Shown here in pieces: positions 12,673 to 25,648 of a stretch of DNA of 64,000 nucleotides (position 1 is the stretch's first letter; every line of letters starts with the position of its first letter). The stretch comes from Bombardia bombarda (taxonomy: Eukaryota > Ascomycota > Sordariomycetes > Sordariales > Lasiosphaeriaceae). The DNA lies in the NCBI GenBank assembly GCA_030512295.1, contig JAULSR010000002.1, forward strand, positions 9,672,001 through 9,736,000, given 5' to 3'. The position numbers and the translations under genes were made by a program. The notes under the pieces were generated by a model that made no database searches, was not told the DNA's origin, and saw only the letters and a list, made by a program, of their open reading frames with translations.

Positions 12673-15600
12673 TTTTTTTAATTTTTTTAGGAAACCGGAC
12701 ACCAACTATAGCGCACGGCTATTCGTAGATTAGGGTTACTACGCTTTAGGACCAGAACAAATGGAAGTACGCCAATGCCGGCGCTAGATGGATCACAGGA
12801 CGCGGAATAAATACAGCAAGCTTGGTCTACCATCAACACAGTTGAAACTCAAACTTTGCCAGGCCCGTGGTCTGGTCGGGTCTCTTGTTCTGGCTTGGGA
12901 CGAGCGTGCCGTTATATGCGGGATAGGTAACGTACAGTAAGGTAGGGTATTTTGCACACGAAGCTATCCCCACACTATATGTTATCGCGATCCAAGCCTT
13001 TGCGGGGAGGAGGTGAGAGTCAGCGAATCTTCCTTGGTAGGCGCTCTTCCTGAGTCACAGCTGTGCATCGTTTCATTTGCAGCGTTTCTGTGGTGTTGTG
13101 CAGTTGCCGTCCGTCGCGGATCCCCTCTATGCAGCTCCGAGCAGATACGAGGGGGTCAGAAAGGGGCCTGGGAGGGGGAAGCCAAGCAGTGGGTTCCCCT
13201 TTTCGACAGACGAGATGGAAAACACAGCTTCACACCGGGCCATGCGAGACTATCAATATTTATTGTCAAGAAGCAGGACATGTCGATGCACTGTAATCCT
13301 TCCTATGGCCAAGAGCTGCTGCTGCTGCCTCTCGCCGTCTTTATCGTTATCTATCAGCGCTGTAGAGGAGGGAGGAGGGAACGCAGTTGGCGCCTGGACG
13401 CATTCGCTTTCTCCATTCGCGACAAAGCACGCATATTTATTATCGTTTTTTTGACCAAGATTCCAAGTTTTTGCAATTAACTTGGCATTCCCACTCCCAT
13501 AACAGGCAGCCCACCTGGTCGATCAGCGGGGAGCCGGAGCTGGGAGCGCCTTGCCTGCGTTGAACACCATGCACCTTGATCAACATCCTTGCTCACCGAT
13601 GTTGCTCTCGTCCACCAGCCGCACTCTCGTCCACCAGCCGCATGCTCGTCCTGCGCGTCCTCATGCGCGTCCTCATGCGGCTGCACCTCGAACGACGCGC
13701 CAGGACGCCTGTCACTCCTTTGGCGACGACAGAAGGAAGGTGGCTGTCTCTCGTTGCTCGTTCCTCAACTCCAAGTTTCTATCACGAACCCTCACCCCCA
13801 CTTAGTAGGTGCTTCATCATACGGAGTGCTCACACCATGGGGAAAACCACGCCTTAAACCATCCCTAAATTACCTATTTAGCACCAACAACCAATATCTA
13901 TCTAGTATGATCAAAGGCACGAAGGGATCGTAGCACGAAGATCAGGGACTTGCCAGAAGCAGGGTCTTCTCGATCGACGGCGAAGCATTTCTTCGGTCCA
14001 AGGTGAAGGTGGTGTAAACGATATGGGATTGTGAAGGGCGATGGTGGGATTTCGACCTGATACCGATACCGACGGGGGATTGCCCTCCCACCTTGGCGCG
14101 CCGCCAGCCGATGTTACAAAAGCCCGATAAGCCATATTGCCATCCATCCGTTCTCGCCCCTCTGGTCAAGGCTCGAGATGGGGGTGAACACCATGGCATC
14201 CATCGACCGACCTCGAGTGTGAGACTGAGGATAGACCGTTATCCGGATCGGTCAGCTTCCCATTCCATGTGCCAAAATGGGATTCCGTACCCGTTCCTAC
14301 CCGACTCTGAAGATTGTAGATGCCTATTGGTGGCGTCGCAGTCCTCTCGCCTGCTTCATGTCGGGTCGGATTTGCCTTTCGGTTCCCCCCCCGCGGCAGC
14401 GCACGACATCTCCGCCAAGTAGGTACGTTTATGGTATCCGTACAGCGAGCAGGTCTGGTGGATGTTGACATGCCGTATCCTGTGTACTCGCGGTGAAGAG
14501 AAAAGGGGCAAGCCGATTCATCCAATATTTATTATTGCTTTTTGAGGCGGTTTACAGGAAGTATGCGCGTCGTCCAATTGACCAAGTTCGGTGTGTCTGT
14601 ATGAACTCTGAATGGCCTGGATGCACCTGACCAAGCGAGCTAAAGTGGGGTTTTCGTGCCGCACAGTGCAAGTTTGGCGCACTGTCTCGCCAGTTCTTGT
14701 CAGTGACTATCCGTCCAATCACCCCAGCGTCGGAACGACCGTTGAAGGCACGAGCTCGACCACGTGCGACTGGCCTTTGGGAGTTAATCATACATGATTG
14801 GCCAATTGCAAACTGGAGGGGCAGACAGCCCACTTTGCGTACCTCAACATAAAATGGTTTTTTTTTGAGATGTGAAACCATTTACTTCGTACCATCTAAA
14901 CAGCCAGAAGCTTCATTTGATCCCCGGCACAACACAATAGCATCAGGGACATTTGTGTGGACTGTCGACGCCCTGGACTAAAAGCCTTGATTCCACGCAA
15001 TATTGGCAATGGGTGCTTTGCTTTTCAAAACTTTATGTCAGATCATAACCGACATGCCAAGGCAGCAGCGCAAGAAGAAAGTTGCGCCACCTGCCCCTTT
15101 GATTCGCTGCCAATGAATGCGGCCCTGGACTGCAGCTGCAACCACATGCATCGCGAAGTGGCAACCACCGCCTCGCAGGCAGGCGGCAGCGTCTGTACGA
15201 AGTACGGATAGGCTGCTCTTTTTTTATATTTTTTTTTTTATTTTACTGCATGTCTACTAACCCCTGCCTCGGTCAGGCAACGGTTTCCTACCTTTTTTTT
15301 TTTTTCTTAGCTGCTCTGGATGTCGACCCCACCCTCACCTTGTATCTCAGTTCCGTAGCGATGAAGGTGAACCGATGTTATCGAAACCTTATTCGGATAA
15401 GTACGAATAACCTACCTACCTTAATCATGACTCTGCTGGCTACCATTCCTACTTTGCGAGGTAGCTGCTGATGGCTTCATATGGCGTGTCTGCACACCGT
15501 GTTCCCTTGGCGCCCAATCAACATCAGCTGCAGGTGTTAAGCGACACGCCGTCCAGTGCATCTAGCGAACCAATCAAGTGTTATGCATCGATAAATTGAT

Positions 15601-18600
15601 TGGGCACACAGTATGAAGTGTGGTGTGCGACTCTGAGCAGCACGTCGAACCATGCTGCAGTGTAACAAGGCGTTGGGCAAGTCCAGACTCTAGATGATGG
15701 ATCTCGCTCTAAATGTTGAACTCTCACCTTAACTACGGCGCGATTCATCATCTGTCGTTGGGCCCTGAAGTTTTGCATTTAAGACCTTAAGATACGTAGT
15801 GCTTTGGCGTTTACCAGACATATGACGTGACAGTTGATGTGAGCTCAAATATGGTCTCTGATCGAGGCCATCGGGTTTCCGTTGTTGGTTGGGAGTTGAG
15901 ATCTGAAACTTGTCTCTGGGCGACATGCCCTGGCGTTATGCTCCAAAAATAAAGACAGCTAACGAACGGTGAGCTACAGTGCCCCACGGGGGTGGTCTTT
16001 GCTTCGATTTTGTGCCGCGCACTGTCGATCTCATGGAGCTGTCATCTTCGTCATCCCGTCGCGACTGCCCAGGGATGGAACGAAAGAAAAAGAGTCAGAT
16101 GACACTGGATATGTTGAAGTGAAACCAGGCGCATGAAGCAACAATCTGAACATCAGAATATTTGTTGGCAATGACAGTTGTTGCCATTCACCCCTGTTGC
16201 CATTCACCCCCGTTGCCTGGCGATCGGGCCAACAGTAGGGTTCAGTGAGCATGCGCACTTTTGGTCTGCAGCACAGTACATGTCTGTTGCCATAGCTTCA
16301 GAGATGGACAAGACTTGGGCAAAACACAGATTGGAGATTAATCATCCCAAGACTTTTTGCGCTGATTACCCATCCATACTCCCATACTGTTCAACATCTC
16401 TCCTCTCGCTGTTTGACAGCCCGCACAGTACCATTTCACCCCACGCAATATCCCCCATTCCTACCCAGCCAGGAGGTACTGAGGCACATTACCCAGCCTT
16501 GAGCCAGCCAAATAAATATCTTTTGTCCCCCATCGGCAACTTCGGCTGAGAGCACGCGCATTGTTGAGATAGATCGACATATGTTTCCGAAGTATACCAT
16601 AACGGCCTTGTTGGGGTTATGAAGTTGGCGATCTATCAGTGGTTTTCCTTTCCCATTTGCAGGCCACAACTTTCTACATCTCGATCATGGCCAAGGATGG
16701 CATTTAAATCGGGACCCGGAAGACACGGGGTGTTCAGGGCTCCATCAGGGCCGATCCCGGCCCCTCCTGGATGGCAACTCCATTTCTATCAAACCATGCC
16801 AAATCCTGCCAAATCCAGTCCATACCCATCCACGGGCCGCGCCCACACAGCGATCCTCCGCCGGTGCACAGCATGGAACATACATACCTACCTACGAAGG
16901 ATCACTTGGTTTAATAACTTGAAACGTACATTTATTTTACATCAGATTCCATAGCCCCCATTCCATACTTCGTATACAAGTCTGTGATACGAGTCTGGCA
17001 AACAAATTACCTGCGAGGGAGCTGCATCTGATTGGGATGTCTCGTTACCACCATCTGGATGCAAGATCCGCCCTGCGGCCGCCCGCTCTCACCCTGTTTC
17101 CGACCAGTGGCTGGCCGTCTTCGGAGCCCGCTTCTCAGGCTGGGCGCATTGCAAAAGACCGCTGGCTGCACGTGGGATGGCATTGTCAAATTTGCAGGTT
17201 ATGTCCTATCGTGCAATCTTGTATGTGCAATGTGCAATGTGCATGCTGCAGCTGCTGCAGCATCTCTTGACGCCGGTTGTGGTGAGCCGGGAGGGGATCT
17301 TGACAATGCAGGACTCGCAAGCCTCAGTCACGAACACTTATCACCATCCCAGGATTGTCTTTGGTATTCTAGACGACGGCGACATGGTCAATGGAATAAA
17401 TGCATGGCGCGCATCGCATATCGTAGCATTATATGGGGGGTTGCTGTGATAGGTCACCTTGACGTTCCGGTGTATCATCCGTAGTGGGTGACAGGGTTGA
17501 AAGGTAATGTACAACACTCAGAAATCTCTAGAGGGTCGCTTAGATGTGATAAAGCGCAACTGTAGGTGTGATCTGATGGAGATCATCTATCAGTAAGATT
17601 GTTAGATGTGTGTTTCTTACCGACGCGTTACTAACACAAAAGCATCATAAGGTGACTGGAGGCGAGAGAGGGGATGACGGGAAAGGTGGATTAAATCCGC
17701 ATTTCGCACATCTGGTGGTGTCTGAGTAATCATCGGCTGTTGACCTGACTTTGTAGTTCGTGGGGGGTTTAATATAGCAGTGACAGACTAGCAAGTCGTC
17801 CGCGCCTTCTTCCTTTGCTTGCCTCAGCTCAGGTGCCCACCGCGGCTGCAACTTTTTTATCTCTCAGACCATTGTGGCTTTTGCTCTTCGCCCACTCGCA
17901 CCACAAACAGCACAGCGCGCACCTCAGTTCCATTGTTGGTCGCCAGGTTAGCTCGAGAGTCGAGACAGGAGCCGCGCGAGGGAGTGGGGCTCATTCGACA
18001 GAAATGCCAAGGATGGCAGGCGCCACTGCTCAGGGATAAATATTTGGACCAATCACAGAGCGGAACCGGGCGATGATGTGCGCAAGCGTTGAGATAACAG
18101 GCAAGTCGCGGTGTGCTAAGAGATACGCGGAGATTTCTTTGGGTGTGATTTTTCCTCTCTAAACCTTGGACTGCAGGGCCGCGACAAGGGGGGGCCAGGA
18201 TGCTGCTGATATCGAAAAACGCTGCAACGCTGCTGTTCAAGTTCCTGCACAGCACGCTGCTTTTGGAATAATCGCACAGTATGAGTAAAAGAAATAGGAG
18301 GGAGGCTGAATTAAAAGATCCATAAGGCAATGCACGTTAGGGGTTCCTACGGTTCTATTATGGCTCTATGGACAGACAGGCCATATAAGATCCTTCCTGC
18401 TGGCCTGATCTGAGCCGGGCCAGAAGTAGCAGCCCGAGAGGTTGAAATAGGCGCAGTGCGATAGCCGATGCCAAGACCAACCATCGCGGATTGTACACAC
18501 ACATATACTGGTTAAGGTAGAGAGAGGTTCCGGACTCGCAATTGGGCCATGATCGTCCTGCATGTCATGTCGCAGTGTGAGGATTCAGGAGTGTATCCAT

Positions 18601-21459
18601 TCCATCCATTTGCAGCATGACTGGACCATCAAATAGTGTATGTGCCCGCGATACCGCAAACCGGACATGGAGCGGAACGGACGGACATGGATAGCCAACT
18701 TTGAGCCTCGTTTCAAGCTGGTATCCCCGTCTTCTATCTCCATGTAGGAAGTGATGCTATGTAGGCGTGGAAAGGTGAAGAAGGCACAAAAGAAACGGCT
18801 TGGTGGCTCGTAGTGCAATTTGCTGTGTATCCGTCCCGGCGTCACAATTGGCAAACAAAGGATGGAGGCTTGCGAAGCACCGGGGAAAGAACCCGCTTCA
18901 ACTCGTGCAAATCTGAAGCTAGATCGGGCACAAGATGGAGCTGGCGATGGAGCTATGGAGTGATGGATCTGTCTCCCCGCTGCCAAGTGCGTGTCCGGTG
19001 GTGGCCGGTGGTGACCGGTGGCCAGCTTGGTGCCTGGACATGGTCAGTCAAAATAACCTTATGTCATGGGCTGGGAGCGTGAAGGAAGGACTGCAATTCT
19101 TTTTGCAGGGTCATGGAGGTGGTTGAGGAGAGATAGGGAGATACCCACATCACACATGTGGCCAGCCGGCTGAACCCGCTGCTGCACAGCATCCCATACC
19201 TTACATCAGGTAACTGAAACGCTAGTACAATGCAGGCATTATTGTTTTGTTTTTTAAATCTGGATTGTATCGAGAAAAAAACAATAGGCACCCACCTCAA
19301 CCCTAAGCTCCAAACCCCGTGCGCGCCTACAACTTCAAGGTGACATATACAATACGGGACATATGCCTAATGATAGGTTCAGGTATTTAAAGGTGCCAGA
19401 ATTGCGCAACTGGGCAACGTGTGCTTAATGGATGGCTACGATGACTCCAAGCCGCCATTATTCGATACCGGCCGGCTGGAGTCCGGTCTTATTGGCGTAC
19501 CCACCCGGCATTGAGAGAGGACTGGATGTTGACCCCCCGCCCGCCCCCCTCACCGAACGTCCGATACGGGGGAGGCACATTTACATACACAGTAGTAGGT
19601 TAGCGGATTGGCCTTGGAATGGCCCAGTCCTGCCAAGAGCGGCCGTCCCCGTTACAATTCCCTACATTTTCTCCCGCCATGGCCATAAGTGGAATGGCGG
19701 GCGCAGTCACTAACAGGGCTGCCTCAGCGCTAGGTTTCGCCGCTCTCAGTCGCCCCATCGTTACCTAATGCTAGGTATCTAGCAGAAAACTCAACCATGT
19801 CTAGAACCACTACAGCTCTGCACGAGCGAATAATAGGCCCGGCAGAGCAGTGTGCGTCTCATAAAGAGAAAGTGCGCTTTATCGATTATGAATACCCAGT
19901 GGCTTGAGGGTGGATAGCAGCGACAGATGACGACCGTTGCAAGTATCGTCATAAAATCCACCCTCGAGCCACCGTCGGAGGATATTTGCGAGTAAAAAAT
20001 CAAAAGGAAAAAGCAAAAGAAAAAAAAGAAAAAGAAAAAAAAATTGGCGACAAAACGCTGGCCCCGAGTGTTGAACTTGCAGTTTGGGGCCGCCACGCCG
20101 CCGTCTTCGTCGCTTGTTCTGTACCAAAACGGGCTTCTGGGCCTGGCTGTTTGTTAGTGGCTGAGACAAGCGAGCATTTAGGTTGGCATTTAGCTGCCGA
20201 CGTCATTCCACGTTTAAGTGTGTTTCTTTTGATCGGGTCTGCCACGAGTGGAACCTGCAAGCCTCACTGCTGGCGGTTGCCCACCCTAATTGCGTAGGTT
20301 TTTAGCGCGCTGCCATGGAGACGGTCTCGACCGATTCCACACTCGGGGCTTGGTTATTTGAAAACATTTTGATCCCATTCCCATCCAAGAAAAGGGTGGC
20401 ATTGTGTCCAGTTTGCAGGATTTTGTACCACTTTGGATCACATACCAACAACTCACCGACAACCACCAATTGCGGGCTAGCTGGTTTTCGCCATCATCCT
20501 GCCTCGAGCCTGCCCAGCTGGAGCAGGGACCATGCGCTGTGGTTTGGTTGGGTGCAAACTCGGCACCCCCTACCTGTACGACAGACGAGCACCGCCACCA
20601 ACGACCCCAAATCCCTGAACAGCCGCCATGACTGTTCTGTTGACAAAGAACAGCCGAGAACCTATTTTCCTCTATCGTGAACTTTTAAGCCTTAAAGCAA
20701 AAAGCCCATTGTTGCGTGGTTTGGCGGCTCGTAGCATGGAAGTAAGTAAATACCTTATCTTGCATCCACCTACCTGCCTAGGCACAGCCGTCGGCAGCGC
20801 GACTTGTTCATGTCCAACCCCGTGTATTGTGCGCTCTGTCCGGCTTAAGCATAGCGTCGGTTTAATGCTTCAGTGGCCACACAAGCCACAGAATGCTGAG
20901 CCCGGGCTGGGCCTCCAGGCCAAAAACAAAACCACAAAAAGCAAGGGCATGCAAGTGGACAGATCCAAACTCCAAGCATGGCGGGCGCCGGCGCATAACC
21001 CCTTACCTTAAAGTAGCAGGAGCGCAGCACACAAAGAGAGGCAGATAAAAAGAAGAAAAGGAAGAAGAAGAAGAACCCCGATTGATGCCAAACTTGATTG
21101 TTTCCTGTCACCAGTTACGAATACTAGGTAGGTATCCCAGACAATCTGAGATGGGACCTTCTGAGTGCTGGGGCCCGGGACTGGTTGCCCTGTCTTGCCT
21201 GCTTCTCTCCCCATGCCTCCCTGTAAGTAAGCCTGGCTCCAGGCGACACCCTCGCCTGGGCTGTCTGACGTTGGGTGGGGACGGGCTCGCACGGTGTACG
21301 AGCAGAATGTATCTTTCCCTTTTGCGCTAAGTTGCAAGTTGGTTTGAAGGCAAGTGGGTTCTGGCTTCTCACCTCACCAATATTCGTCCTCACTGGCCAG
21401 TCGCCATCGGTGCCATCGGTGGTGCAGGGTGCGCACCAAAAAAGAAGCGACACCATACC
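9401..21459. other. Gene-poor DNA with many simple tracts
   Basis: No frame has a recognisable domain; the longest (11778-10858, minus, 306 codons) begins at GTG and includes homopolymer-derived Phe/Leu runs. The region holds short exact duplications: 14 bp twice at 9418-9445, 19 bp twice at 13605-13642, and a 15-bp near-copy at about 16186-16215. It also has poly-T tracts near 15220-15306, an A-rich tract at about 19994-20042, and several TACCTACC/GGTAGGTA motifs (9861, 10122, 15411, 16885, 21126). It may carry non-coding transcripts or distal promoters. Confidence 0.4.
12642..12688. repeat. A26 homopolymer followed by T-rich tract
   Basis: An uninterrupted run of 26 A (12642-12667) is followed at once by two T runs separated by AA, ending at 12688. 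The A and T tracts are complementary and could fold back on themselves. Length is likely to vary between strains and between sequencing runs. Confidence 0.9.
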
Positions 21460-23099
21460 CACTTGCAGGGTCAGCACCCTTGCAGGTACCTAGCAGGGGT
21501 ACCTCAACCCCCGGTCACTCTCCTCCGTGCACTCCTCCTCCAAGGTTCTCATCCACAGCCATTTTTCCCTGCTTGTGAAGGTGTGCTTGGTTCCATCGCA
21601 TCCGGTCACTTCCTCCCAACGCTTACTCCTTCCACCACCACCGCTGCCTCCTGCTTCTTTCCTCAATTTTTCTGCTTCTCAACCGCCCTTTCAAAATATT
21701 CGCGGCTGTGATTTGCTGCATTTTTTGTCGCCCCTCCTCCTACATCTCTCTGCCAGAAGCACAGCATCCCTCCACCAACACCTACCCGCGGAAAAGTACC
21801 TTGCCCGTTGAGGCGAGATCGGATACTTTTTCTTGTACAAAGCCAGGTACCTTCGTGGGCACGGTACAAGCAGTACAAAGCGCCCACGCACTGTCGCACC
21901 GCGCGCACGCTCACCTAAGGTACACCTACTGCCAGTCTACCTACCAGTCTACCAGTCTACCAGTCTACCAGTTTCCCTCAGTACCACCCACCCCCTTCCC
22001 CTGTCCCCCCATTCCTGACCCCATCATTCAAAACCAGCGCCGCTCCGCTGCTCCAGTCCAACAGCTGTTGTTCCAGTTCTCTTTGTTGTAGAGCACCAAT
22101 TGTGTTTATTTCAACTTCTGTGGTTCTTTCCTCGTTCGAGTGGCCGCTGACGATAGGAAACAGCCCAGAGCTGGATACCACAGAAGCCTAGAGAGCCGAT
22201 TGCGCGCCTCGGCCCTGACGTGATTACACCCTCGACGGTCCGACAACACCACCCCGTCGCCGTCGCCCTCGTCACCGCCATCGTCACCCTCGTCGCCACA
22301 GTCGACGGTCGCCGTCTTCGAGGCCGAATCCCGAGTTGGTTGGGTTCGTAGACAGCATAGGAAGCTGTGGGAAAGAGAACAAAGGCGCGGCCGGAGACTC
22401 TACTATCTAGTCTAGCCCATAGCTCGCGCTAGCCCTCTCCATCCGCCAGTCCAGTCGTCCCCTGACTCGAGGCCCACGCCTTCAACGCCGAGCACCATCA
22501 GATCCATCTCTGCGGCCGTTGCACTCGACGCCTTCCGACTCCCATATCAGGCCGACACGGTACTTTGCAAGAGCCGACCCCGTTGCTGGAATATTGCCGT
22601 GGCCGCTCTTGCCTTGTCCTTGCCGCCTGTAACAATTGTAAGTAAACTTCAGACAAGGAAAACGAGTCCCGGCGGGACCGGACCGGCCTGCGTGTGGAAC
22701 CAAAGAGCCACCAGAAAGCAAGGTCCCAAGCATTGATTAAACATTTCCCAAATCTCGCCACTTGCTCAAAGTCCTTTCTCCACCCCCGTTATCTTTCCAT
22801 CCTCTTGCGCCCGTTACCTCATTGACAAGCCAAAACCCCACTCCCCTCCGCCTCCCTCTTCTGATAGCCCTACGCAATGGTTTCCTAAAATTGCTTCTTG
22901 TTAAGCCCTGGCTGACTTGGCTTGCTCAACGCTGCAGGTTCTTTGTAGCGCGCTCGGTTGCAGCTCGGACAAAGAGTCATCGCCGCCCTCGCCTTCCATG
23001 AATTAGTCGACGAGTTCTGCCGCACTTTGTCTTTTTGACACTTACCCACCCAGGACACTCGCTCGAAGCCCGATACGCGTTCTGGCAACCCCAGCTAGA
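21460..23099 (+). promoter_or_regulatory. Pyrimidine-rich leader/promoter of the CBM21 gene
   Basis: About 1.6 kb upstream of the 23100 start codon is strongly C/T-rich on the plus strand, typical of promoters and long 5' leaders of fungal housekeeping genes. An 8-bp unit CAGTCTAC is repeated at about 21933-21976. A strong donor-like GTAAGTAA at about 22638 followed by CTGCAG near 22935 would allow a 5'-UTR intron. No upstream coding exon is visible. Confidence 0.4.
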
Positions 23100-25648
23100 A
23101 TGCCCTACACACCCCCATCTCACAGGTCCCCGGCCTCGTCAGCCCCTACCTCCCCAGACGCAAGCCGGCGACCATCTTTTCACCAAACACAGAGCGGTAA
23201 TTCCAGGCCGGTGCTCCCTCGTTCGGCATCCTACCTGACGAAGCATCGGAGGACACCCTCAGCACCAGCATCTGCCCCTAGCCGTGCAATCGAGCCATCG
23301 CCCGAGACGACGTCGGAGGAGGACGTGAGGGCTATGGTGATCAGCACTGCTGTCCGACAGTCGCCGCCCCCCATAACAAGTAACCGCGAAATGCCAAAGG
23401 GCGCGGTAATATCGCCGCCCGACTCGTCCAGCGATGATGACGACCTGCCCGAGATCCGCACAGAGGTCCGTGGCCGCCAAATTGAGAACCTGAAGGAACT
23501 CCATGATGCCATCAGCCAGATTCCGCAACACAGGTCGAGCTCGCCCCCCAAGCAGCCCGACGAGGTCGAGCCAAAGGCAGTTGATGCAGGAGATTTGCTC
23601 GTCCTGCCATCGCAGGCGAGCGCCATCGCTGAAGGTATGCAGCACAGTTTTAGCACGAGCTCTTTGGGTGAACTTGCAGCACGGGTCCCTAGGAGAATTT
23701 CTCATTCGAGATCAGCCACTGAGCCAGACTTTGCTTCAATCACCAAATCAATCGGATGCTCATTAACAGGCTCTGAAGATGACTCGGACGAGGATATGCT
23801 ACGAAAGCCCCAGATGGTGCGAAAGAAGTCTGGAGAGCTTGTCCGACCTGCGTTGCGCCCTTCGTCTCAAAGGCGGCCGTCGAGTATGCCCGGCACCCCG
23901 ACCTTTTCGAAGATGGTGCACTTTGATTCGCACCTGGAGCACGTGAGGCACTTTCTCCAAGTTGATCGTCCGCTCGCCGTCAGTGCCGGCTCGTCGCCCG
24001 TTGATAACTACGACAGCGACAAGGAGTATCCGTTCGACGCAGAAGATCGAGCAGTTAACCGCTCCCCGCCCTTTGAGTGGGAGATACACACATCCAACTT
24101 CCCAAGCGAGACCCCAGCGCGGAAGGCATTGGCTGCGCGGTTGGAACGAGTGTGGTTGTCGCCAGATCAGAAGAGTTTGATTGGTTCAGTTGCTGTGGCC
24201 AACCTTGCGTTCCAGAAGTTTGTTACGTGCAGATTCACGCTTGATTATTGGAAGACTACTTCCGAGGTTACTGCCGAGTACATGAGCGAGATCCGACCTG
24301 GCAACGACCGGTTTCAGTTCACGATTAAGCTGTCGGATATGGCCAATTTGGAGACCAAGACATTGTTTTTCTGCATTCGCTACAATGTTATCGGACAAGA
24401 GCACTGGGACAACAACAACGGCACTAACTTCCAGGTCGACTTCCGGAAGAAGATGCTTCCCCAGAATGGGAAACGGGCTATTGGAGCGGCCTCTCGCCCT
24501 GTCAATGGCTTGCCGAAGAGTACTCGTCATTTCAGCCCGTCAACAACAGCAAGGCCGAAGTCAATCCCCGGCGACAGTGATGAGTTTGGCAAGTCGAACT
24601 TGGCCTTTGACCAGTCTATCCACGATTACCTGGGCGAATCGTCAACGTCGACTCTCAGGCTCAAGGGTGTGAAGAGCGCCGTCAATCTTCCCAGCGACAA
24701 TCTCTCGAGCCGTCTCCCCGCACCAAGCGGTCAAGCCTTTGCCAACAGATATGATTTTGGCGCATCTCTTACTGCCGCCATCCAGACCGCTAAGGACACG
24801 TTGGGAAAGCCCGACGTACTGTTCATGAAGTCGTCTAAGAAGCCTTCTGTACCCACAGTTGCCGTTCCCACCGCGCCAACGTCCGCCCCAGCCGTGAAGT
24901 CGCCCAAGCCCACCATCCAGAGTAAGGAGCCTACCACCGCCGCTGCGGCTGCCGTCGTCCCAGCTACCACTGCCGCTGCCACCACGACTCCAGCGACAGC
25001 CAAGCCGACAACCGTTCCAGGGACGGATTCGCCGACGGCCAGCATCTCATCTTCCTCTTATGAGGAGCTGGTCAACAAATACTGCTTTGTACGTACAACT
25101 GGTCCAGGTTTCACTCCTTCAGGACTCGACTATCAACACTATCTTGGATGACAAACTAATGATCTCGGTTATAGTTTGGTTCCAAGCAGTCCAGTCCTCA
25201 ACTCAAGGACGGTTCGTTACGCAGCAGCCGATTTGATGGCGCCGACGATTCCTCTAAGAGCACCATCAGCAGCACCATATCTAGTAACCACGGAAGTCCT
25301 GTTCAATTGGGCAACTATTACCATTTCCACAATGGCACTCAACATCACTCGCTGCACCCCAAGGATCCAAACCCCTACTTTCAGCACATGGCGCCATTCA
25401 TGTCGATGGGAGTCTCGCCTTTGGAGTCTCCGCTTCAGGGCTTCACGCCCCAGATCATGGGAAGCCCGTTGGTCGGACAGTCACAAACTCCTTTAACTGC
25501 CGACCGATCGGCATCACCAGTATCGTTGGTTGACAACTTCACGCCCCTCGCCGGTACGTCGCCGAATGAGTACCCATACCAGCCTATGCACGATCGTTTC
25601 CCGTTTTTTGGTACGAAGGCTCATGGTGCAACAGCAATCAGGGGCTGA
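23100..25648 (+). CDS. CBM21-domain PP1 regulatory (glycogen-targeting) subunit, Gac1/Pig1 type
   Basis: Two exons, 23100-25088 and 25175-25648, encode 820 residues. The 86-nt phase-0 intron has donor GTACGT, branch site ACTAAT and acceptor ATAG; retaining it would end the protein at 25151 (683 aa). The start MPYTPPSHRSP is the first ATG of the frame. Residues about 320-450 form a CBM21 carbohydrate-binding domain (FEWEIHTSNFP ... FCIRYNVIGQEHWDNNN). KMVHF at about 271-275 fits the RVxF docking motif for the PP1 catalytic subunit and lies upstream of the CBM21 domain, as in Gac1. The N-terminal third is Ser/Pro-rich with an acidic patch; a Thr/Ala/Pro-rich linker (about 600-650) precedes a Gly/Ser/Pro-rich tail. 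Family role: directs PP1 to glycogen synthase and glycogen. Confidence 0.88.

Noticed and set aside
12729..12738. TAACCCTAA on the minus strand, a possible telomerase RNA template in the gene desert
   Set aside because: A 9-mer is expected about once per two windows of this size by chance and no supporting structure could be recognised.
13013..13480. 155-codon plus-strand frame with hydrophobic segments
   Set aside because: Begins at a non-ATG codon and overlaps other open frames of similar length; no family signal.
17857..18330. 157-codon minus-strand frame
   Set aside because: Starts at TTG, no domain; judged chance.
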